NCBI GenBank assembly: GCA_965153455.1 | Contig: OZ234503.1 | Span: forward strand, 7,408,157-7,472,156 | Source of the DNA: Sphagnum compactum | Taxonomy: Eukaryota; Bryophyta; Sphagnopsida; Sphagnales | Direction: 5' to 3' | Length of the DNA: 64,000 bases | Shown: positions 11,077 through 20,710 of the stretch, piece after piece | Layout of the letters: every line of letters begins with the position of its first letter | How positions within the stretch are numbered: the first letter of the stretch is position 1 | Translations under genes and position numbers: made by a program | The notes under the pieces: model-generated | Told to the model about the DNA's origin: nothing | Databases searched by the model: none | What the model saw: only the letters and a program-made list of their open reading frames with translations

Positions 11077-11745
11077 TTAAATAAATGGAGACATTAATGA
11101 TTTTTTGTTATACATTGGAAGTGTGTTTGGTATTTTGAATGTAATATAAATCAGTTTGTGAAAATTTGACCAATATGTTTTTGTTACATTAGATTTGCAT
11201 TCATTTCCAAGGACATTTGCACATATATGGTCTAATTGATATCCATCTTTTGTGGTATTTTCACTTAATTGAAATTTTAATTGGAATTTATCCATGAAAT
11301 AAATAATATTTGTTTTTTTTAGTTGGTTATTATTTTTTAGAATGTCAACATTAAAATCTCCCATAATGATGATTAGATAATGTTAAGGAGATTATTGAAT
11401 TATAATTTGAAGACTGTTTAGGAATGTAGAAATTAAACATGAATGAGCTCTAGACACATACAATATATATGTCATGTTATTTTGCCTCAATTCAAGAAAT
11501 GATAAATGGTTATCCAATAAATAAGATATAAAATAAAAAAGACAATTGCCTATTTCATATTTGTATGTTGAAACTACATGAAGGCCATATGAAAGCAATA
11601 CATGTTCAAATGATGAATCAACAACATTTAATGAAGGTGTTTCCATTATTATTAATTTCAATTTTTTTGGATATCTATATAAACAAAAGCATGGTTCCCA
11701 CATAAACACATTCAAAAAAATTAAAATTGATGACTCATTCAAGAC
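11077..11745 (-). pseudogene. Endonuclease/exonuclease/phosphatase (EEP) domain remnant of a transposon
   Basis: On the minus strand two short frames joined across stops read MTYILYVSRAHS, then STFLNSLQIIIQ (about 11470-11395), then MGDFNVDIL (about 11364-11338), then GYQLDHICANV (about 11250-11217). The combination of a tyrosine/proline-type strand, the GDFN motif and a later LDH segment is the signature of the EEP nuclease fold found in LINEs and in Helentron/Helitron proteins. Two stop codons separate the halves. No reverse transcriptase or helicase lies beside it, so the parent element type is undecided. Confidence 0.6.
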
Positions 11746-11769
11746 TATTTATTTTTGATGTTTTTGAAA

Positions 11770-12270
11770 AATTCCTTGCATTGAAAAACTCTTTATATTG
11801 GACAATTATTTAGATGGAAAACTTGCTTGAATTGAAAAAATGTTAGCATTGAAAAACTACTTGCATTGAAAAAACAGCTTTCATGAAAAACTACTTCCAT
11901 GAAAAAAATTGCTTACATTGAAAAATGGTTTTCACGAAAGAATTTTTGTTTACATTGAAAAAAAATTTGCATTGAAAAACTACTTCCATTGAAAAAAAAT
12001 CCTTGCATTGAAAAACTGCTTTCATTGGAAAATTATTTCCATAGAATAATTGTTTGCATTGAAGAAACTACTTGCATTGAAAATTTGCTTGCATTGAAAA
12101 ACTACTTTCATTGGAAAAACTACTTGCATTGAAAAATTGCTTCCGTTGAAATAAGTCCTTGCATTGAAAAATTGTTTCCATTAAAAGAATTGTTTCAATT
12201 GAAAAAATGTTTTAAATGAAAACCTACTTTCATTGAAAAATTGTTGTCATTGAAAAATTACTTGACAAAC
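11770..12270. repeat. Imperfect CATTGAAAAA minisatellite
   Basis: About twenty or more imperfect copies of a 17-24 bp unit built on CATTGAAAAACTACTTG run through this stretch. Units vary in spacing and in the last bases (CTACTT, TTGCTT, CTGCTT). There is no open frame across it. Confidence 0.85.
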
Positions 12271-13290
12271 AAAATGTTGCATTTAAAATTATTTTGAGCA
12301 CTTGATGGAAATTAATGTATGAGAGCTTTCATTTCCTCTAGAAAAAACTATGAAAATTATTATATAATATGGACTATTTAAACTAAAATTTTGATATAAG
12401 GAATTTCCACATATATAGTTTATTCGTATACTAAAGGTAATTATAGAAAGGTCACATAAAACTTATCAACAACTTAAATGTTTTAAAAAGGTTTTATTTA
12501 AAAATTGACTTTGATTCAACATAATAATTTAATGAATTAATACTTAAAGAAGAGACAAAAAACAAAATAAAAAATCAATAACAACAAAAGAAATATTAAG
12601 AAAAAAAGGTCATTCAAGCATGAAAAAAAACAATATACCCCCTTTTTTCAAACCATATATATTTTTTGTTTATTATTTGTTTTGAGTGACTTAAAAAGCT
12701 ATAGGTGTGAAATTTAAACTTTACAAATGGTATTTGAAGTGCAAAAACATTAGACCAACACATATATATCGTAAGCTTTAAAACAAAAAATGGTTTTTTT
12801 TTATGCTTAAACCTTACATTTTCACCTCCTTTCACTTCCACAATCCATATCCTACTCATTTAAAAACCAATTCTAGTGATTTTTATGACATTAGATGCAC
12901 CAAGAAAGGGGCTACAAAACCTTTTCAATGTTCAAATGCTATTGACCAATGTGGAGAAAATTATAAAACTTTATTTACAAAGGTTTTTCACATACTTGTC
13001 TATTTACCATATTCAAATTACAATCTGTTCTTTGTACAAACACACTCCAACCTTTTTATTCCATATTCTTTACCCAAAAAGGAATTCCATTTGACTATAT
13101 AAAGACTACTTTTTCACTTTTAATAGATACACTACACTCTATGTCTAATATGGAATAGAACATGGATTTTTGTTCTTTAGAGAATTCTAGTAAAGAAAAG
13201 TCATCTCAATATAGTTTTATTTTTTATAGGTCATTTTAGTAGAATAAAATATGTGGCTGCTCGGTTCTCCCCTCCTCAAGGAGGAAAAAA
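12270..13290. other. AT-rich intergenic DNA
   Basis: No gene was recognised. A 99-codon plus-strand frame at 12803-13102 lies here but has no motif I can identify and may be spurious. Confidence 0.45.
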
Positions 13291-13295
13291 TCAAA

Positions 13296-13550
13296 TCTTA
13301 TATATTAATTGAGTTAGTATGTCTGTCAGTCCGTCTGTCTGTCGGCACAAGTGTGAACAAGACCCAGATGATAAAGTCCAACTGTGGGCCGTTTGGGTGG
13401 TCTTCTTGCAGTGCAAACGTTTTCTTCTTGCTCTCCTCTCCCGCTTACGTCTTATATTAAAACGGTTGCTATCCAGGTGGCGTGGGCAGGGCCCGCACGG
13501 GCGGGGGGGGGGGGCCAGCACGGGTGCATTATGCACCGGGTTCACACTAG
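13296..13550 (+). mobile_element. Candidate non-autonomous Helitron, 255 bp
   Basis: The segment begins TCTTATATATTAATTGAG, a typical Helitron 5' end starting with TC. It ends ...CACACTAG (CTAG 3' terminus). The base before it is A and the base after it is T, as expected for insertion between A and T without target duplication. Nine bases before the terminal CTAG lies the perfect inverted repeat GGTGCAT-T-ATGCACC (13523-13537), matching the subterminal hairpin. The interior is far more GC-rich than its surroundings, with a (CTGT/CCGT) tract and a G12 run. It has no coding capacity, so it would need a Rep-helicase supplied elsewhere. Confidence 0.68.
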
Positions 13551-13729
13551 TGGTGTTTTATTTTTAACATTAAATTTGGGTCTCCTATTCAAAGAAATGA
13601 ATCTCCTTAAAAATAAAAGAATTGGGTTGGGCACCCGCATTTCATTACTACCTAGGTGGGGAAAAAAAAATTGAGCCTAAATTGGGTTTTTTTTTTAATG
13701 GAAACCTAGTGGACCAGGCAAAAGGTTTT

Positions 13730-14340
13730 TTTTTCCCCCACTTGGAGACTTGGTGGCCATTAGGTCGTCTTTCGCAGTCTAGCGTCAGATGATCTAGTGG
13801 CCACTAGGTCTCTAAATGAAAGGTTTTTTTTTGCCAATTTGGAGACCTAGTGGCCACCAGGTCGCCTTTCGTAATTCAACATGGAACAATTTAATGGCCA
13901 TTAGGTTTCCAAATGAAAGGTTTTTTTTTTTTTTTTTTTTCATTTGGAAACTTGGTGGCCACCAAGTCACCAATCGTAGTCCAATGTAAAAAAAAAAAAA
14001 CCTTTTGCTAGGAAACCTGGTGGCCATTAGATCATTTGACGCTAGACTCCGAAGGACAACTTGGTGGTCACCTATCTCCAAGTAAAATAATTAAAAAAAA
14101 ATTCGACCTTTCGCTTGGAGACTTGGTGGCCACCAAATCATTCAACACTAGATTGTGAGGGACAACAACCTAGTGGCCACTAGGTTTCCAAGCGAAAAAT
14201 AAATAAATAAATAAATAATGACCTTTCGTTTGGAGACCTAGTGGCCACTAGATCATTCAATGTTGAACTGCAAGGGACAACTTAGTGGCCACCATGTGTT
14301 TTCTATTTTGGACTGTTAAGGACCACTTGATGGACCAATT
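13730..14340. repeat. Array of GTGGCCAC-centred palindromes
   Basis: The core CCTAGTGGCCACTAGG and variants occur about eleven times (nine with exact GTGGCCA) in 600 bp, each able to fold on itself. Cores alternate with AAATGAAAGG-poly(T) or CGCTTGGAGA spacers, giving a composite unit of roughly 100-115 bp that contains two palindromes. A (AAAT)n run lies at about 14200-14216. It reads as an amplified foldback element. No frame is conserved. Confidence 0.75.
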
Positions 14341-14502
14341 TAGAAAATTAAGTGAATACCCAAATTTTTTCAACGTTCAAAAAAACATTTAATTTTTTTT
14401 CATTACATTATTTTTGTATTTTCATTATCTTTTCCAATATATTTGATCATTAAATGAAAATTAGGTTCTGTTTGATGTTTTATGTGTAAATTTGAAAAAA
14501 AA

Positions 14503-15331
14503 TTAAATAATGAAAAAAAAAGGAAAGGAATATACCTTTTTGAATGCAAATTGATCATTTGATAATTTGTTATGGAACTGCAATAGGTGAGCTCGAATAA
14601 TTTCGTTAACAACCTTTGTTAAAATTTTATAATGTTGTACTTTCAAATATCGATCTCCTTTTATTATTGTTGTTGTCACATTTTTGATTAAAACCATTGC
14701 ACAATGGCTTCCATTATACGCCTCAAGAAGTTGTTCATATTCTATTTTGAAATTGTTACCAAAAACAATAATATTTTGGTCAAATTCACCTTCTCCATCT
14801 GCAGTCAACAATTGCTTTTCACCTTTGTTATCCCCTATTCCATTTACACCAATGACGATGATAACAATAGTAACAGACCTCCAACTCTGAATAAAATTTC
14901 TAAATTCTTTAATGGAATCTGTGTGAAAAAACATGGGAATTAATTTAATTTGGAATGCAGGAATTGATGACACAATGGTTGTCGATTCAATTGTGATGAA
15001 CATGCATGTCACCCTTCTCAAAACCTCTTTTAAACTTTGACTCAATGCCAAAATTTTCCATTGTCACAAATATGCCTTTCTCAAAATGTTGTTCATGCAT
15101 TTATATATGATGTAATTTCACCCTTAAAATGATTATGGTTAGAGCTGCCTTGTCCAACAAATTACAATGCAAATATGCATAGTGTGGATCTTCCATGCTC
15201 CTATTTGCAATTCGATCAAAGGTGCCATACCTATTGAACACTTTTGCCTCAAATGCAACATCTTTAATTCTAAAATCCAAATAATCCACCGCAACAATTA
15301 ATCTAGCTTTCTTCATTAAAACAACATCCAT
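14503..15331 (-). pseudogene. Broken minus-strand coding-like segment, family unknown
   Basis: A minus-strand frame of 76 codons (15331-15101) contains ARLIVAVDYLDFRIKDVAFEAK and MEDPHYAYLHCNLLDKAAL. After a gap it continues as FEKGIFVTMENFGIESK, shifts frame near 15000, and runs on through ITIESTTIVSSIPAFQIKL to about 14510. Amino-acid usage is protein-like and alternating hydrophobic, suggestive of an OB-type beta fold, but I do not recognise the family. The frameshift and the terminal stops indicate a relic. The setting among transposon debris makes an element-encoded accessory protein plausible. Confidence 0.35.
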
Positions 15332-15339
15332 TGTGTAAA

Positions 15340-16820
15340 AAAAGGAAAGAAAGATTTATTAAAATGAATTTGACAACAAATAAATGAAGTATCTCTTGAC
15401 AAAACAAAAAGTTGCAAAAGCACACAACAAAACATACACTTGCAAAAACACAAACTTGTAAACGAAGTAAAAAAACAATCAACAAATGGTGAAAATTTAA
15501 ACTAACCACACTGTTCTTGCTATGAAAAAAGAAAGACAACAAACATACAATGTAATCTTTATATGGGACAAAAAATTAATTTAAACCCTAAACCTAACTC
15601 TAAACCTAACCCTAAACCTTTTCTATTTATATTGATTTTAAATAATTTTGATTATGATTGATTTCAACTTAACAATAAAAGATCATATCCATGGTTTGGT
15701 GGCTAAATTATGGTCTAATAATGAACAAGACATTAATGCCCTTGACAATTTATAAATTTCAATTATTGACTTTCAGTGACTTTAATTATGATATATATTT
15801 ACCATTAACCATGGATATCAATACCCATGGCATCTTATGAATTTGAATTATGTACTTCATGCTTATATCCAAACTTTAAATATCTCAACCTATATTTGAA
15901 AGATATTAATACATAAACCTTTTTTGGAAAGGGGTGGAACCCTCCCCTCCTCACCCATAAAAACCTTTTTGAAAAAAAAAAAACATTTTAACCCTTCGTC
16001 CCTTTTTCTTAAAGCTCCATTTACAACTTGTAATTCTTTCAATCTAATTGAATTATGCACTCCTTATACATATTGAAACCTCATTATAAAAAAAAAAACA
16101 TGTGAGAAAGGCAAAAAAAATAAAAATCCTTAACCCCTTTATTCTCCCTAAATTTTCACCTATAAACCCCATTAAACCCCACCCAACTCTATAAACTAGC
16201 TGTGTTTGCCCCATGCATGTTTGCTAAAATCTAAATCATACATGCATATATACTATCTTAGGGCAATAATACATTTTTATAACATAAAAAACAACATCAA
16301 TACCAAAAACAAATCAATTAAAAATTAATTTCATCATGATTTTTGCTATTAAATCTTCATCAAAACCATATTGAAAGTTTAAAAATAACATAAAATTAAT
16401 TAAAAACATTTATATCTCAAAAAAAAATTTATATTAAAATTTATATTTATTTTAAGATTGATGTGTTTTATCTTAATCAAATCTTGCATAATTTTTCAAA
16501 ACTCATTTAAATAAGATTTAAAGGAATTGGAGCAAATTATTTGTATGTTTATCGAACAAATTTCATTCAAAAAATTAGTCATATGAATTGTTTTTTACAT
16601 TTCATAGTGATATGAAACCTCATGATACGAAAAGGCAAGTAACAACCCAAAAATAATAAAATGATATAGAGATATGGTTAAATCAGTTACACAACATTCG
16701 TTCATATTTTGAGAAGAAACCCAACAAGTAAATGTGTAGATTTCAAAACAACCCATCAATTGGATGGCTGCACCCAAAATTTACACATGTCCATCCATTA
16801 GCTTGGGCCAATAAAAAACA
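15340..16820. other. AT-rich intergenic DNA with degenerate telomere-like repeats
   Basis: TAAACCCTAAACCTAACTCTAAACC and similar strings at 15583-15622 are degenerate CCCTAAA repeats. Otherwise I see no gene. The left end of the LTR element may have been lost in this region. Confidence 0.5.
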
Positions 16821-16831
16821 TACACACTAAC

Positions 16832-18330
16832 CTATAACCTTATGCATTCAGCCAACTTTTGATTTTCCGACCTCTTTACCCGCTCAGAAGGTGTTCTCAC
16901 AATGCCTCTATAGGACACCCAAAATGTCGCAACCCTACTTTGAGAAGAGGGTGGGGATTCCTCTCGAGTTCTTGGTTCTTCTTCCCCAATTGACTCCGGT
17001 GGGACTACTCGGTCTTCGACGGGTTCTTCCAACATGGTTTCTTGAGATTGCTTATGGTTCTTCTTGGGTGCCATCTGAAACTCCCAAGAAATGAATCGAG
17101 CTCACTCGAAGTTTTGATACCAAGTGACGCGCTCCCAAGTCCCTAGTTAGTCCCAAGATGGGTCTAACTTACTCAAATAGCGAAAATGTGAGGAACTCGG
17201 GGCACGCTCCCAGCCTTCAGCACTAAAAGGGGTAGAGGGGCGTGTTGAAGCTCCAGGATGGGACTAGGAAGAGTGACAAGTTTTACTTACTTACTCGAAC
17301 CTGCATCAAACCAACTAACAAGTTGGTTAGTTCACTTGCTGGAGCACCCTTGGTGCTAGGACAAGCCACGAGCAACTCTGGACTCACAAGACTCATCACA
17401 GCCCAAACTCGGGGGAAACCACCACCTTCCCCCATCTAGCATTCTCTATGCCTTTCCGCGACACCCACGCCCGAATGGCTTTTTGTCCCGGGACTCCCAA
17501 GGAGGATTCAAAATTGTCTCGGTTTGGACTCCTGGGACTTTGCGAGATCATAACTTCTTGCTCAGACCTCCGATTGAGATGAGGTCTGAAGTAAACTTAT
17601 AGCTTTCCAACGGCGTGTTGCACTCCACCTGCACGCACCAGGGTTGGGTCGATTCTCGACTTTTAGTGGTCGGGAGTCAAACTGCCAGTTTGACTCCCAG
17701 CCCTTCTTTTTGCCATAACTTTGTGCTGTAGATGTTCAAATGGCTCATGTGAACCCATTTTCGACATCTACACTCCAATAACTTTCCAATGATATAAAGG
17801 ACACCTCAATGCGAGGTGGTTTGACCTCTGCAATCAAACTCTAAAATTTCGGGAGTCCCAAAAGACTCCCAAGTCCCCATTTTGGGAGTGTGAGTCCCAT
17901 CCTCACACTCTTCTCAAAGAAGGGTTGCGACAAGTTCAGTTTTGGGTTCGGATCTAGCAAAAGACTAATTCCAATGTTCAATTTTTGTGTCGGTTCAAAT
18001 AAAAAGATTAGCGAAAGACTAATCTGATGTTCGATTTTTATGCCGATCAAACAAAAAGATGTGAACTCGGCTCCAGAGCTAACAAAAGTCTAATTCCAAT
18101 GTTGGATTCTTGTGTCGATTCCAACAAAATAAAATAAAATGTGAGCTCAGGTATGGGTCCCAAACACCTGACCCTAAACCCCAGTTTTAACACTGACAAC
18201 CGGATACTTTCACAACACTGGTTTCTACACCGACTACACCAGGTGACGGCTCAAACTGGATTTAACCATGGTACCAGCATTAGTAAGTCTGCTGGTTTTA
18301 ACACCTGAAAGGCCGTCACTAGTGTGAACA
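16832..18330 (-). mobile_element. Truncated LTR retrotransposon: 5' LTR, primer-binding site and start of gag
   Basis: Read on the minus strand, a ~1.2 kb LTR starts TGTTCACACTAG at 18330 and ends GCGCGTCA at 17125. Two bases later comes TGGTATCAAAAC (17122 downward), a primer-binding site of the initiator-Met tRNA class. An ATG frame follows at 17074-16832 (80 codons: MAPKKNHKQSQ..., acidic and basic, gag-like start), and then the element is lost. Composition (GC-richer, low in poly-A/T) differs sharply from the flanks. The 3' LTR and pol are absent. Inside the LTR, two to three imperfect ~65-bp repeats containing GACTAATTCCAATGTT lie at 17940-18130. Confidence 0.65.
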
Positions 18331-18474
18331 CCCAAAATATGACAATTTTGGGCCTTTCTTTTTCTCAAAAAAACCCTTGGTACAAATCATAGCCCGAAGT
18401 CCCTTTTTTGTGTGTGCCCGAGTGAGAAAATCTCGCCACAAAAAAAACGAAAAAAAAATGAAAAGTAAAAAAAA

Positions 18475-18760
18475 CCCCCACACACAATGAGGATCATCCA
18501 CAAGATGAATTAGCCAAATTTGGCTCCAAGTAAGAAAGAAAGAAAAAAAAACAATCCTGAAATATTTTCAGGGAGTTGCTCGCAATTTAGACAATAATAT
18601 TTTTTATAGAAAACCCACACAAAATGAGGATCATCCACAAGAGGAATTAGCCAAATTTGGCTATAATAAGTAAGAAAGGAAATTAGAAAAACAAAGAAAA
18701 AAAAGAATCCTGAAATATTTTCAGGGAGCTACTCGCATTTTAGACAATAATAATTATTGT
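18475..18760 (+). repeat. Direct duplication of a ~137 bp unit with internal hairpin
   Basis: The segment CCCACACACAATGAGGATCATCC... at 18477 is repeated at about 18614 with the same order of sub-motifs. The shared landmarks are GAGGATCATCCACAAG, TTAGCCAAATTTGGCT, an A-rich tract, ATCCTGAAATATTTTCAGG and TTAGACAATAAT. Both copies contain the small stem CCTGAAA-TA-TTTTCAGG. The second copy ends in the palindrome GACAATAATAATTATTGTC. Confidence 0.8.
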
Positions 18761-18779
18761 CTAAAAAATAATACAGCGG

Positions 18780-19318
18780 AATTTTTTTTCCTGGGAATCT
18801 GGCGACTTTGGCGCGTCTTTTTTACCCAAAACAAAATCCTTTGTACGAGTCGTACTGGATTAAATTTTTTATTTTTTTAATTTTGTTTTGTCGCCAAGTG
18901 GCAGAAACTCGCCCCAATTCTTTTTAATTTTTAAAAACGCTGACATTAATGGCGATGTCCGTGATGCTCCTCCTCCGCTATTCCCTCGTGTCTAGTGTTT
19001 ACCGATTCCTGTGGCTTCTTTGTGTACCTTTTTCTGCCAACTTTTTGCAACCGCAAAAAACAAGTACAATCCCGCGTACCGAGCAACACACGAGTTCTAC
19101 TTACCGCAGTTCTTCATAGGAAGCAAGTTCGGGGAGCCAAGGAGATCGCTTCTTTGCTAGATCTCCCTGGAACCCGTGGCGATGAACTAGCTCAGCTCGT
19201 GTAGCACACCCGGAAGTAGCAGCTGCTAGAGCACCGGATTAAGATCCACTAGCTCGATCCAGTACTAGCAAGAGATTTTAAGTACAAGACTTGAACTTTA
19301 TCCGGAACAACAACCACG
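18780..19318 (+). promoter_or_regulatory. Upstream region / probable 5' UTR of the small membrane-protein gene
   Basis: GC content rises here relative to the flanking DNA and no ORF with an ATG is conserved, as expected of a promoter plus leader. No TATA box could be assigned with confidence. Confidence 0.4.
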
Positions 19319-20710
19319 ATGGACGACGACCTTGAAGCTGGAGGAGGGAGGAAACTGGATGCAACATTGGGAGATGTGAATGGTGTGTCAACAATGGGAA
19401 GGACCTTTCAGGGAGACCTTGAAAGCGGAGGCGGAGGGAATATGATGAAGAAGCAGGAGGACGCAAATAATAGTATTGTGGAAGCAGATCAAGTCAATGA
19501 AGTGGAGAGGGAGATTCGGAATTTGTTGGGTTTTAGGGATGAAGTGGTGAACCATAAAACCTTGTGTAAGGTAGCGCTGGAGGAATGGCAGGATAATGCC
19601 GTCTTGTTCGGGAATCGAGTTGACAAACGGAAGAAAGAATCCCGCAACATCAGGAATGAGGTTTATCAGCTGGTAGGGTTTTTCAGTGCTTTTCAGGGTT
19701 TGCTCCTCACGGCCGTGGCGCAATCCAATCTCTTGCACAAAAACAACCGTGCTTTTCCTCTAGCACTCTCTGCTTTCGCCACGGTTCTCACTGTCCTCGG
19801 AGTTGGTCAAAAGAACATGCAAATCAGAGAGTTGAGAAAGACCATCAAGGATGAAGATCCTACACGAAAGGTACACACACATTACATTTCTCTCTATATC
19901 AGAACAACCGTCTGTCTGGAGTGTTCAAGAGTGTGTGACAAATGTTGAGGAGCTGCAGCGGTAGAGTAGTTGAACCTTTTGATCAAAAGAAATGGACATT
20001 TCGTTTCAGGGCTTTGTTTGTTTGTTTGTTGTTTCACTGCTGCAGCAGAGAACTAGGGTTTGGAGGTGACACATGAATTATACTTCTCAAGTGATTTGGA
20101 AAATTATGCTTGGTTTTATGCTTACTTGACTTCTAGATTTGTATCTGAGGTTTTCAAGTGTTGCTGTGTTAGAGTAGTTGAACCTTTTGATCAATCAAAA
20201 TGGAGATTTGTTTGTTTGTTTGTTTGTTTGTTTGTTTGCTTGTTTGTTGTTCACTGCTACAGGAGAGAACTAGGGTTTGGAGGTGGCGCATGAATTATAT
20301 TTCTCAAAAGTGAAAACTATGCTTAGTTATATGCTTACTTGGCTTCTAGAATTATACCTGAGGTTTTCAAGTATTTCTGCATGTATGTACCTAGCTCATT
20401 GTTGACTTTGCAGATCTTAACGCTTTGAATCTAATACAAAATTATGGTGCTGCCTTATTATTAGGTATTCCTTGCCAGGGTGCAAAAACTCAAACAACAA
20501 GGAATCAAATTTAGCTTTCAAAAGTGTGCCGATGAGGAAGACAAACAAGTGGAGGCTAAACTCCCCAAACTTGCTGCTGCTCGCAAAGGTGCTTGTGCAA
20601 CATTTTTGGGACTCTTAATAAATTATGAAGCAGGGGTGGTTGTAGCAATCATTCTATTCGGTGGATTGTGTTTGGTTGCTATGAATCAAATTTTAAGCAA
20701 CCCCACGTAG
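19319..20710 (+). CDS. Small membrane protein, two exons, family unknown
   Basis: Exon 1 runs 19319-19870 (ATG to AAAG|GTACAC) and exon 2 runs 20465-20710 (TTAG|GTATTC to TAG). Both phases are 0, giving 265 residues. The first 110 residues are hydrophilic and acidic, with Gly-rich patches and a predicted helical part (EVEREIRNLLGFRDEV). Hydrophobic segments follow at about 117-135, 146-163 and 238-258, so the protein probably spans a membrane two or three times with a short charged loop (KNMQIRELRKTIKDEDPTRK) between them. I do not recognise a named family. The layout of coil plus paired membrane helices is seen in uncharacterised plant proteins. No signal peptide is present. Function is unknown. 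Confidence 0.72.
19963..20385 (+). repeat. Tandem duplication (~208 bp) within the intron
   Basis: The block starting AGAGTAGTTGAACCTTTTGATC occurs at 19963 and again at 20171. Shared later segments include GAGAACTAGGGTTTGGAGGTG, GCATGAATTATA and TGCTTACTTG. The second copy has an expanded (GTTT)n microsatellite at about 20205-20248. Confidence 0.85.

Noticed and set aside
15583-15622. CCCTAAA-like strings as a chromosome end
   Set aside because: They are short, degenerate and internal; such strings are scattered in the window and in plant promoters.
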